The position numbers and the translations under genes were made by a program. A model generated the notes under the pieces. The model saw only the letters and a program-made list of their open reading frames with translations. It made no database searches and had not been told where the DNA came from. A stretch of 64,000 nt of DNA from Onchocerca lupi (Eukaryota > Nematoda > Chromadorea > Rhabditida > Onchocercidae), in NCBI GenBank assembly GCA_028564675.1, contig JAOVVO010000146.1, positions 62,001 through 126,000 of the forward strand. Direction: 5' to 3'. Shown one piece after another: positions 12,901 through 24,235 of this stretch (the stretch's first letter is position 1; each line of letters opens with the position of its first letter).

Positions 12901-15900
12901 GTTGATAGCACAATACTTGTAGCGTCTTAGTGTATTGAAATATCTTTTATAATAAGCATTTTAATGATGCCAAAACTAAAAAAATATCACTGTCGTAAAA
13001 TTATATTGGTTCCATTAAAAGTAACAGATTATGTTGAATAACATGGAAATTGTATTTTCAAAAAAGAAATACATTGCATCAAGTTTTCATATTCAGTTTG
13101 TTTAGCTTACTTCGACAAGGATCTCTTCTTTTACCGCTATCTGTTATTAGTGGAAAAGTGGTTTATCCTTGGGGGCCTCGACCATTGTTCGAAACAGAGG
13201 ATGATCTCGTTGTACTTGTTACATTGCCACAACTACATTATGATGTTATTTTCCCATATGTTAACTACGGCGAGAATAGGTGCTTTTTATATTTTTGCGT
13301 AGTTTTCTTAAGATTTTTTTCAATTAAAGTCAAATTTTCCAACTTGCAAATAGGAATCTCTTGTCTGAGTTTGTTAATGGTGAACGGTTTGCGTTGGCGA
13401 GTGCTGAGTTTTGTTTTATTTCTCATTACACACTAATGTACAATTTGGGTGAAGTATTCAGTCAAGAAATTGCAAATGAAAGAAGTAGATCAGTTCAAAT
13501 CAAATTAAGAAAACAAAAAGTTGTGTTTTTTCGTTTAACAGACAAGTCGGTCCTTTTTATAATTATATGTCCGAAATTTTTTTGATGAGAAATTATAAAA
13601 ATATTTGCAGTCTGAAACGCGATTTCAATTCTCTTGATTCGGATACGCAACAGAATTTGCTGGATATTATAGAAAGCGGAGTTACTCATAGGTTTGTGGT
13701 CTATTTTTGTTTTTTTGTCTTTGGTCTAGTTTAATTGTTGATCATCATTCTGAAAAATATGTATCGCTGTAAAAGTTAAGTCTTTTTTGGAGCAAGGAAT
13801 ATTCTGGCAAATTAGAGATTATGTTGTTCTGTTCAAATACTCTGGATCTGTTGCTGAGGACTTAAATAACTTTGATATTTTGTTCTTTCTCTTTTAACCA
13901 TCAAATAGAGTTGGAAATAGATCTATTTCAAATTTTAGTCTAACTGAAGATGAAAAAGAAACGTTGTGGGAAAAACGACATTATTTGACTCAGATACCGG
14001 ACGCTTTGCCTTTAGTGCTTGCTTCTGCCGTTGGTTGGGATTGGGCATCATTGACAAATATTTATCAATTGCTGGATGATTGGATGCCGTTGAGTTCAGT
14101 GCAAGCGATCGAACTTCTGCTTCCACAGTAATTATTTTATTATTATTTTCCTAAGAAGAATCGTACGCTAAGATTTTGAATATGTAACGAAGTTTTGCAG
14201 TGACCTGGAAAGGTTGTTTTATAATGTTAGGGTTGTTCAGATTTTTAATATAAAATATGATTGTTGTATATGGAATCAATCGATAACTTTCTTTTTCAGT
14301 TTTCCGGATCTCACTATTCGTTCAAAAGCTATATCATGGCTTAAAAATGCTTCATCTGATTTTCTGTTCAATTTTCTTCCTGAGTTGGTCGAGGTTATTT
14401 GCTTTCTTCAGTTTTATTTCATATTTTAAGATACTGCTCATCGGACTGAAGTTCTCCAGCAGTTGACATTTCCAGCAGGTCAGAAGTTTTCATTTGAAAA
14501 TTGAAGTGAGAAGAAAGGAAGTATTTCAATTTGGAATTCTGCAGATTTTTACATAAGTTTTTAGGTAATTAATAAACGCATTGTTCAGAACATTGGACGA
14601 TGTTAAAGTCTCCAGTTTTAGCAAATGTTTTACCGTTGCAGTAAATAATTATTGAGTTCCCTCTACTATGCGGTGCGCAGATCAGTTTTGTGGATTATTA
14701 TATGAATTAATTAAATATATGTTATTATAGGCTTTGCGATTTGAAACATTCGAGGATTCTTCATTGGCTGTGTACTTACTGACGCTTTGTGCTGGCGACC
14801 GTCGTTTTGCTTTCGAACTTTATTGGTATTATTTTTGTTGGAATGTTTTTGCTTGATTTTAGTTTAATAATTCATGTTTCTTCGAAGACAGAGTTACAAA
14901 ATCCTCCAAATTCCGTGCAAAAACTTTGAAGATGTTTAACAAAAAATTAGTGCGAATATTTCTAGGCAATTACAACAACGGATCGATCAGTGTGAGGAAA
15001 GGAGCTATTCAAATCGATGCAGTTTGTTGCAGCAGCAAGTTCTCAAGTTATTAGATGAAGAATTTGGTATTGATATCGAAAATCAGCATCGGCTTTTACA
15101 AGCGTTAAATACTGTATCTTGTGAAGTAAAAGATGCCGGTGATGCCAGCAAAATGGTTTGTTATTTGAATTACTTAAACAAAAAACAATGGATTCAGACA
15201 AATTGCTTCATTGTCCTATTTTTTTTTCTCCATATATTCGTTTTTCTGTGTTATTCCAGTCATTTTCTCTGGTACGGAATATTTTTTAAATTTTATGAAA
15301 TTCATGAAAGTTCAAATATAGCGTAAATTTTTAGCAGTTGACTCTTCAACGGCATCTTGCTTTGCTGGATGCTCGGATATTGGAAAACAATGTTCGCCTC
15401 CCTCTTCTGCCGTCATTTTTATGTACTGGTATAAATGTATCAGAATCGAACTATTTTAATTCACTGACAAAGCCGATAAAAGTAACATTCAAAGGCCTGA
15501 AAAGTTCATTTGCAATTCTGTATAAGGTAAATTTTTCTTCCACATATAATTTTGCTAATGATTGGCAGTTTCCTTATTTGAGTTATCGGTTTTGGAGTTA
15601 TTGCTTATGTTCTAACTTACTTCTTGTTGATAGCCGTTGTTTTGTTCTAACCAAGTAATATTGATTAGGATTTTATGTGTTTTATAAGCTCAAGATTTTA
15701 AACATCATATTGCAGGTTGGTGATGATATGAGACAAGATGCACTCGTGCTACAATTAGTGAAAATGATGAATGATATATGGTTAAGTCAGGAGCTTGATC
15801 TTAGAATGGTTATTTTCCGCTGTATCCCTTTTGGGAATAAAAGTGGTATGCAATTTCATTACTAATTTTGGTTGTAAAATTATTTGATAATTATTTAGCT

Positions 15901-17416
15901 TTTTCACAATATCTTTAATGAAATCAGTCAGAGGTCATACTTTAAAGGAATGGTCGAACTTGTTTCTGACTGTCGTACATTATGTGAAATTCAAAGTGCC
16001 GTTGGTGCTACTGGTGTATTTAAAGACGATCTGCTCAAAAAGTGGCTTGAAATGCATAATCCTTCGGAATTTCAATATAAAATAGTAATTTTCAGCTCTT
16101 TCTTTACTTTCAATTTATCATTTATGAATACCGAAATAAGTGAGTTGAATTGGATAGGTTGAGCATTAAATGATTTTCGAGTAATTGAATTGATTAGTTA
16201 AGTGATTGGATCAACATCACTTTTGTTAAATTTAAATGCGGAATTGAGTTACAGGCATTGGAGAATTTTCATTTATCTTGTGCAGGTTGGTGCGTTGCTA
16301 CTTATGTACTCGGTATTGGCGATCGACATAACGATAACATATTGGTTACCAGGACAGGTCATGTTTTCCATATTGATTTTGGCAAATATATGGGCGACTG
16401 GCAAACGGCTGCTGGATTCCGAAGGTTAGTTAGTTCATTTATAAGAATAGCTTTTACCCTCTGAATTATTAATGCTAAATTTGTTTGCAGAGATCGCACA
16501 CCTTTTATTTTTACCAGTGATATGGCTTATGTCATCAATCAAGGTTCCCCTCAATCAGCAACAAGTCGTTATCAGCATTTCGTTGATAACTGTTGTAAAG
16601 CCTTCAATCTACTTCGAAAGAAATATTCGTTACTCGTAAACCTCATGAAAATGGTGTGTAAACAATTATTTGAAAGTTCAGAAGTTGCTCTCTTTCGTCC
16701 CTCATTTCTTCCACAAAACTTTCATTTTTTGGATGAGTTGAAGCGTACATTTTTCCTATAGTGACATTAGCGTTGTCAATCTATGGACATTTAAGTAATT
16801 TGAAGAGCTTTATTTTACTCTTTCGTATATTGTATATTCCAGAACGTTATAGGTTATTCTAGAACACCGAAAATTTCTTTTTATCCATAGTGAAAATGAA
16901 GTAGTTATCACTAAAGAAGCGAAGGTGATATAGGTCGAATTGAATCAACTCTAGGATGGACTTTTGCTTTTTCGTGAGTTTTTGTTGTGTCATGTTACAG
17001 ATGTCTTGTTCGGGTATCGCTGGCATGAATCTGGAAGCTGTTAATTTTGTGCAAAGCAATTTGCTTTTAAATTTAACTGATACACAAGCAACTGTTCAAT
17101 TTACACGAATGATTGAAGAAAGTCTGAAAAGCAAATTTCCTCGGTAAAATTTGCTCTAGAAATCTGGAATTTCCGGAGTTCAAGTATTGCCCGGAAATGG
17201 TCTTATTTTTATATATTACTGCTATGAATTTCTGAATCATTTCAGTATATTTTAGGTTAAATTTCCTCGCGCATACTTTGGTGCAGATGAGAATTACTCC
17301 ATCAATGTTACGAGGCGGATACGGTGATCCCAATAAACTTTCCTTCGTTCAGCAATTATATACGTGAGTTATGGGGAAATGTTATCAAGAATGTTTTCTT
17401 GTTGGAGTTTTAAACT

Positions 17417-17457
<41 letters not shown>

Positions 17458-19445
17458 AAATATCATTTGGCTTAGATTGTAGACCAAAGATTTATCAATA
17501 TTTGGAGGTCCATATAATAATCGTACGGAAGCTCATTTCAGAATGAAAGATGACGGTCGCATCACAAGAGCCGACGTGCTGGCGTTCGAAAAATGGCACA
17601 TACCGGAAAAAGTTTATGTAAGACTTATTGTTTATAAGCAGTATCTTAATAACAAAATTTTGTTGTTAAAATCATGTTAATGATTGTTTGGTGAAATATT
17701 ATTCCGATCATAAATAAACGATCATTTTAACAGATGTACAAAGTCGAAGTGAATCGAGAGAACGAAGCGGTCTGCGGTATTGTGTATAGGTCATTTATGG
17801 AATTCAATGAACTTTATATCAAACTGTGCAGGAGGTGAGAATACACAGTGGGCACATTTGGAAAGAGATAATTTTTGAGTCAGCCAATAATTGGAGCCTC
17901 TAAACATATGTGGTACAGCTGGATAGTTATAATGATAGACAAAACTAACTGATATATATACATTTTTTCTGTTTGAATGACGAAAGTCAAAGAGCGATGA
18001 AAACTGGTTAGTCTCGAGGTTATTTTAGCTGCATTCGTTATATGAATTCCGGAATTTCCAGACAGTAGATGTAATGTTTTTTCTTGTATTATCGTGATGC
18101 TTCGTGCTGATCCAGTCAGTCAGTACAGAATTTGATTTATTACATGTTTATTGTTGCTTTGGCCACTCTTATTTCATTATTAGATTTCCGTTTGCACATC
18201 TGCCACCGCTCTCGCAAGGTACGAATGTTGGTCGCTCAAATATACGTAAAGTTGCAGAAAGAAGACAAGCTGACTTGCAACAATTCCTAAATGTGCTTTT
18301 TGAATATCATCCTGAAGTGGCAAATGTAAGTAATTTTTATTTAATATACTGTCATTTATAGTAAAAGATAAATTAATCAAGCAGTTTTGAATTACATTTA
18401 TGGTGACTGGGAAAAACAGCTTGAACTTATGTGCAGTTTCAAATTAATATGAGAGAGTTGAGTGAGAATTTATTTAGAGTGATTTGGTCTACACATTCTT
18501 TCATATGATCTTTCGCGACAGTGCACCTGAAGAATCGAATCAATTTTTGCAGTTAAAAGGTAAGGTTTTTCCGTTTTTTGACTAACAAAAATAATTTTGG
18601 ATTTTGATACTATGAGAGTACTCTTTTTTAAATGAAAACTTCACTTTATATATATATATAACATAAAGAAACTGCAGTGGATGAAGACGACATTCCGTCG
18701 AAGAAAGTAACTTGCCGTATTTTCTTGAGACTTACCTATGACCAACAGGATGGAGATTTGAATGTATTCGTTGGTCACGTTAGAGGGTTAAAAATCATTA
18801 ACGGTCAAGCACCAGATTCTTATGTTAAAACGTAAGTCATTTCCATTTAAAATCATACTTTTTATCTCCAATCTTTACAAATAGAATCTAGCATGCTTTA
18901 GCGATGGTTTTTTAAGATTTCGTTGTTTTAGATATCTTCATCCCGATCCGCAAAGGATTTCAAAACGAAAAACGCATGTTGTAAAAAATACTCAAATGCC
19001 AACTTTTAACGAAGAGGTTTGTAGTTACAGTTTTAGCATTATTTCAGACCGATAGCTTGGCTAGTTGACAAATGGAAAATGATTTGATGGCTAATATTTT
19101 GAGCATGGTTTGAGAAAGTGATCCATGATCATTCAGCAATCGTGTCTTCATCAGAATGTTGCATCAGAACGGTTATTTAGAGCATTGTTTTTTTTAAAAG
19201 ATAGTCACTAGAGGTTTTCATACATATTTGTAAATTTACAGCTGAATTACCATATATTGTCTGATATAAATTTGGTTGATCGGGCATTGGAAATATCAGT
19301 CTGGAACTGTGGTTCACTGGTTGGCGAAAATTCAGTGATTGGTTCTGTGCATATTCCGTTGCGTAAACTGTTGGATATTCCTATGGATCGTAAAGGGATC
19401 AAAATTCTGGATGGTTGGTTCAATTTGAGTACAGGTTCACGGTAA
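6917..19445 (+). CDS. piki-1: Class II phosphoinositide 3-kinase (PI3K-C2)
   Basis: Exons: 6917-6975, 7231-7389, 7665-7777, 8056-8279, 9121-9307, 9397-9527, 9633-9766, 9973-10114, 10221-10319, 10400-10494, 10981-11090, 11168-11286, 11509-11613, 11818-12051, 12288-12371, 12504-12592, 13097-13279, (13354-13437), 13611-13691, 13939-14127, 14300-14393, 14731-14825, 14966-15155, 15335-15526, 15716-15845, 15948-16084, 16255-16424, 16491-16653, 17001-17143, 17256-17363, 17542-17617, 17734-17834, 18184-18325, 18478-18559, 18669-18831, 18932-19016, 19242-19445. Phases close to give about 1631 aa. Order: UIM-like helix (11-26), Ras-binding domain (about 323-416), PI3K C2 (about 574-715), helical PIK domain (about 790-1000), kinase (about 1030-1330), PX (about 1370-1480), C-terminal C2 (about 1499-1625). 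The last two domains define class II. Catalytic residues are intact: ATP-lysine K1064 in YKVGDDMRQD, loop GDRHNDN (D1176-N1181), DFG 1194-1196. It makes PI3P and PI(3,4)P2 at endocytic and phagocytic membranes. Weakest junctions: exons 8 and 18. Confidence 0.95.
8499..8620. repeat. Imperfect inverted repeat in piki-1 intron 4
   Basis: The left arm begins CTGAATCGATAAAC and the right arm ends GATTTATGGATTCAG. Each arm also carries CGAACAAAC or its complement, so about 45 nt pair around a loop of about 30 nt. It looks like a small MITE-type relic or a hairpin-forming RNA. Confidence 0.55.
13354..13437 (+). other. Possible cassette exon (exon 18) of piki-1
   Basis: Exon-like block after TAG at 13353, reading NLLSEFVNGERFALASAEF in frame. 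Flanking exons 17 and 19 are both in phase 2, so 17 also joins directly to 19 without it. The 3' end is uncertain: 13437 is the best phase-compatible GT. Included it adds 28 residues between the PI3K C2 and helical domains. Confidence 0.45.
17419..17455 (+). repeat. 37-nt poly-T tract in piki-1 intron 30
   Basis: Uninterrupted T run within the intron between 17363 and 17542; a likely length-variable site. Confidence 0.95.
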
Positions 19446-19502
19446 ATATGCATATTTGAGAGGCTTTGATGCTCAATTTTTCTTTCCGTTAAATTAGTGA
19501 AG

Positions 19503-19508
19503 AATAAA
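19503..19508 (+). terminator. Poly(A) signal AATAAA for the short piki-1 transcript
   Basis: A canonical signal 58 nt after the TAA at 19443-19445. It supports the 1631-aa form ending there. Confidence 0.5.
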
Positions 19509-19785
19509 TTGTTTATTTTCAACAAAAGTATATATATAACTTTGAATTTTTTGTTCTGTTTTATATATTTATATGGAGTTTTTTTCCATGTCTTTCGCTC
19601 TCTCTATGCTTTTCTCTCCTCGAAAGGTTAGCATTTTATTATGTTTGATTATTTAAAATAGTATTTCATCATGTAAATTATTTCTGTACTTTCTGTAAAT
19701 ATCGTTTGAATTTGTTAACTGCAATTTTACACAAAACGAAGATAAACTACTGCTTTGCGTAAGTTTACTCTAATATAACAAATAG

Positions 19786-19966
19786 GGGTACAAAGATCAG
19801 ATTTGATACTGAAAAATTTGCATGTAGTGAAAGTAAGGTATCTGAAGTACAGTCACCCGATTTTTACTGCATTGCATTTGATGTTATTCAGACGTTATTA
19901 CACGTTTCGCTCAATCATTCTAGATCCAGATTCCGGGTAATTTTTTTCCAGTTTCCTCCAGTGTGA
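19786..19966 (+). CDS. piki-1: Candidate alternative last exon of piki-1
   Basis: The last codons of exon 37 are TCA CGG TAA, which also read CG|GTAAAT, a usable donor in phase 2. After ATAG at 19785 a 60-codon frame opens in exactly the complementary phase (G GGT ACA AAG). It reads GTKIRFDTEKFACSESKVSE, then VQSPDFYCIAFDVIQTLLH, and ends at TGA 19964-19966. Splicing here would replace the stop with a 59-residue tail after the C2 domain, giving about 1690 aa. A GT at 19937 could also splice onward. I see phase agreement and an open frame of better than background composition, but no family match for the tail. Confidence 0.4.
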
Positions 19967-21639
19967 ATATTGTTTCGATTACCGATTCGTCATTGTGTGA
20001 ATTTTTCTACGGTTATCATTTGGTACTTCATATTGACTTAACTACTCCATTCACGCTTTTAGTGTTCTATAATTAGACGGCACTGTAATAATATATTCAA
20101 TGACCTATTTTATGTGGCATAATGTGCAGTTATTTACGTTTATATTTATATAATAATTTGCTTCTATTTTTATCAAGTGAAACTTCCGAATCTTTTTATC
20201 TTTACTTTTCTCCTTGGTGAATGTAACATTATCGAATAGAGTCTTTCATTACATTTCAAATGAACTTATTTTCGGCATTTCATGGAAGGGATATCAGGTC
20301 ATGTTTTTTTTTTATACTTTTCATATGTATTTTATATTAGGGATAGTATGTTTTACAATTATTCCAATCTATGTAATTAATTCAGGAAGGTGATTTCTTA
20401 CCGCTCAAAGCATGTTGTATTACTTATATTGTTTTAATATCGAGAGTTGGCTGAAGTAGCTATCTTTTTTCTATCGTCATATCTTTATTCATCTTTGAGA
20501 AATGATTAAATGACTCTAGATTGAATCAGAATTTGGAAAATGTAATATCTGAAGCTAACTGCAGAAATTACATTTCACATCTTTATCGGAAAATTCGATT
20601 GATAGACTTTGGAATCTTGCAGCTATAAATTTAAGCCTACTACTATGATTTGCAGGGAATTTCCATATGTTTTGTTATTTTAACTTGCATTTTATTAGAT
20701 TGCATTAAGGCTAGAATTTGAAAAAAGCCTTACTTGAGATTGCACCCCAGCTATTTCACATATTGTAGTCCTTATTCTATCACTGCTCAATAAAACGATT
20801 AATATTATTTCATGTTGAATGTCGATTGTCCTCAAAAAAAAAAGTGCTAGCTTTTCATGGCCAATTTTAGTACAGCAAATGCTTCCAACAATTTCGGTTC
20901 TTCATCTGGCTAGCTTTTAAGACTATAATTTTCCTAGCAGTACTAAACAGTATGTCAGAAATGGCTTGGTTTGTCTTGTCAACTTTCCATCATATTATAG
21001 ACCCATAATTGATGAAGAAAAAGAAAAAAAAAGATGGGATTACCAGACTTAGACATCTTCTGAAATGCATCATCGCAATGTATATTGAGAAGACAAGAAA
21101 ATATTTGGATAACACCAGAAATCAACAAGCAACAATCGATTTATTAATTCAAAAAAATGAGGGATTCTCCTCAAAAGTTTTTTGCAATTAATTTTATCGT
21201 AACACATTTTCGACAGCAGCTTCTTCAGGCTCTTCATCGTTATCATGCCGAGAAAACGAAGTTTGTGTGATCAATATCTTTTCATTTGATTTTGAAGTAA
21301 CACTTTCGGTAGAAACATCTTCAAACAAAAACTAACCGTCAACTGAAATTGTTTTGATTTCCGATGACAAGCAAGTTTTTGTTTGAGTGCAAAAAACAAA
21401 GAAAAAAAGAAAACGAAAGTTGGGAGGATTCACTTTGGTTCTATTGGACGGATATTTTGACCTGACGTAGGCGGTCGAATCAACTATCAACTGAATGGAG
21501 TTCAGCCATATATTCAATGGGTAAATTGGCCATAGTTAGACGGCAACCAGTTCAATAGATGAATTCATTACAGTCATCTTTTTTGTTCTGTGAGCATTTT
21601 AGAAATTATTATTTGCTAAATAAACAGAAAGTTTTTTCA

Positions 21640-21733
21640 GAAAAATTAATTCATGAAAATGGGAGAGATATATTTGTGGATGAAATTTTGTCGCAAAACC
21701 AAGAAGTGATGCGCAGAAGCCAAGTCTGAGTAT
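21640..21733 (+). other. Isolated exon-like block, plus strand
   Basis: After TTTTTTCAG (ending 21640), the frame reads KLIHENGRDIFVDEILSQNQ then EVMRRSQV and a TGA (about 21731-21733), with better composition than the flanks. A second block at 21217-21260 (QLLQALHRYHAEKT, good acceptor and GTTTGT donor) lies upstream, but the phases do not join it to this one. I cannot name a protein; it may be a fragment of a decayed or missed gene. Confidence 0.25.
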
Positions 21734-21991
21734 AAAGGGGAAAGGGTAAAGTGATGCGGTTTTGGTAATATTCGGGAGTTAGTTAGGATAGATTCAAGCA
21801 AATTTAAATTAGTTGAGGTTGAATTATTTATTTCTTAATTATCTAAAATCATTATTCAATTACAAAGTAGTTCCTAATGCTTCTTAACCTAAAATATTGT
21901 AACTTCATTTAATCAATTTTGAATCTAGATTCATTCATTTTTTTTTTTTTATTCAATAAATTACTTAGAAGAAAATGTTTTATGCTCAAAA

Positions 21992-22183
21992 TTAAATCTG
22001 CAGTTCACCGAATGGCAGTTTGGAAAGAATATCCGCAGCCGTTTTAATGGTGTTGATTACTCTTGCTATCACTTCCACAATGCGGAATTGATCGATGTGA
22101 ATACCTGAAAATACAATGCATCCCATCGACCATTTCGCAGATCGCATGAATATCGGCAGCAAGTTGATTGCAGCAGCACTGAA
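21992..22183 (-). other. Exon-like block, minus strand, ending in a stop
   Basis: After ACCAG on the minus strand the frame is open for 63 codons to TAA: FSAAAINLLPIFMRSAKWS, then IHIDQFRIVEVIARVINTI, then KTAADILSKLPFGELQI. Two other minus-strand blocks lie upstream: 23049-23108 (RVSGPDRYILEKSDDDDEK) and 23235-23294 (REFCAYYQKAQQQDNLQILI). Each has a good TTGCAG acceptor. The phases of the last two do not join (0 to 1), so the set is either an incomplete model or a decayed gene. Not recognised. Confidence 0.35.
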
Positions 22184-22270
22184 CTGGTAGACATATCAGC
22201 ATGTCTGAAATTTTATGAAATTTTTTCTATCAATCTTCCGAATATCAGTACTGAGAAAATGAAGTAATAT

Positions 22271-22397
22271 GCGAAACGAACGCTGTACTACGTTCCCAAA
22301 CTTTAGATACGAAACGACCACTCCATTATGTTTTCCAAACTTTATATATGAAACCACCCTCTACCATGTTTCTCAAATTTTAGATACGAACAGTAAA
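22271..22397. repeat. 38-bp minisatellite, about 3.3 copies
   Basis: Units of 38 bp share the core CCAAACTTTAGATACGAAAC; two complete units with a partial unit on each side. Copies differ by about 20 percent by eye. Confidence 0.85.
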
Positions 22398-24191
22398 ACT
22401 GTCGGTATCTTGAATTTTTTGCTTTCTACCTTGCTTATATCATGAAGAGTGCAATAATTCCATCATACCGTCCATTCCTATATATTTTCCAAAAATTGAT
22501 AATGATCTTTTACATGGATAGAGAGGAGAAGGAATTGAAGACTAGACGAGAGCAAAATTTCTGTTTGGATATGGAGCATTGGGAAAATGGAGTAGAAACT
22601 GAATTGGTAAAGAATGTTTCAGTTTTGGCTATTAATCAGTCTTAAAATTGCTTTTCTGGGACATGGAATATATAGAAATGATTTCAGGATTATTTTCCTT
22701 GAACGTGGAATATACAAGAATACAGAATAGATCTAGCTAGCAGAAAAATTCATGTTCACTTCAGTTTATTTCAGTACTGATTGAAATAATACTAAAATAA
22801 GCCACAAGGATTATTTCAATTTTAATTCAGTTAAATTCACAGTGATTAGCAAAGTTATATTAATAACAAGAATAGAAATGGCAGTTTAATGTTATAAAGT
22901 TGAGAATTTTTCCAGCTAAATTATTTTTAATCTACAGAAAACTTCCCGATTAATTTATGACTAAAAATTTTATCTGTATTTTTCTTCTGTAATATCCATC
23001 TATATCAGCAAAAAATCCACGAGAACAATGATCAAATTAACAGCTGACCTTTCTCATCATCATCATCAGATTTTTCCAAGATATAACGATCTGGACCACT
23101 TACGCGTTCTGCAAAAGAAATAAATGAACAGCTAGCAGATTGATGGGTGAATTTACCAAATAACTTGTGCTTACTCAAATTTTTGTTGCCTCTACTTTAT
23201 CTCATCTACACCATTGCGATGATATCAGTTATACGATCAAAATTTGCAGATTGTCTTGCTGCTGAGCTTTCTGATAGTAAGCGCAGAATTCACGCTGCAA
23301 GATTAAGATCAATTTACTTTCTGATCAAATTTTTATTCTCCAATTATTTCAATTTCAATTTCTTGGTCAATTGTAATTTATTTTATAGCAAGATCATTTG
23401 TCACGCAGAAGAGAACCGAAATATCTATTTTCTACTTTTTTCTCATAAATGATCAATTTCAATTCGAACGTTCTTAATAAAATCGGACTTATATGAAACA
23501 ATATCTTATTAAATTCCCAATCTGTTGTGCTAGTTGCGTTAAATAGCTAAATATCATTTGTATCCAAGAAATGATATGCATGAAATTAAATACTTCACAA
23601 AGTCTACCATTACTTAAGGTTTCAACATGCGTCGTAATGAGTTTAACTATATTTAAAGACATTAATTGCAAATCAGATAATGAAACCTTAAGAAAATAAC
23701 CTAAAATGCTATCACAAGTTACCATATCTATCATGCTTATTCACGATGATTTTAAGTCTTCGTCAACTCGTTATCATCCGCATTAGATTATTATTGACAA
23801 GCTATTGATTTGTTTTAAGTTTTTGATGGCGTACTCATCCTGAAGACTTTCTTATTTCGATATCCTTCTGAAACTGATTCTGAAATGACCAGGATTGTAA
23901 TTTCTGAGAAACTGTCAGCAGAAGCAAAAAAAAATTGCAAAATGAAACAAATATTCTTGCAGCTTGTATATCAGGCAACTTTAAGAAACAAAAAAATCAA
24001 GGATGCAAATAGACTATTATCTGAAACCAAATTGCAAGATACAATAAAATTATGAAGTATCTATCGATCGATGACATTTAGTGTCATGAAATCAGTAGAT
24101 TTAAATTAATCATCAAATATTACAACTTAGAAGCAAATATCTAAAGCAAATGCTGGTTTGTTTTAAAGATCACCTTGGTTTTTCAGCTTTA

Positions 24192-24235
24192 AAAATGACA
24201 TTTGTATGGGCTTAAAATGACATTTGTATGGGCTA
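24192..24235. repeat. 22-bp tandem duplication
   Basis: AAAATGACATTTGTATGGGC plus two bases occurs twice head to tail; the copies differ only at the last base. Confidence 0.95.

Noticed and set aside
13361..13585. Longer version of the piki-1 optional exon, read through to about 13585
   Set aside because: The later part (VQIKLRKQKVVFF) is A/T-driven and no phase-2 donor there is convincing.
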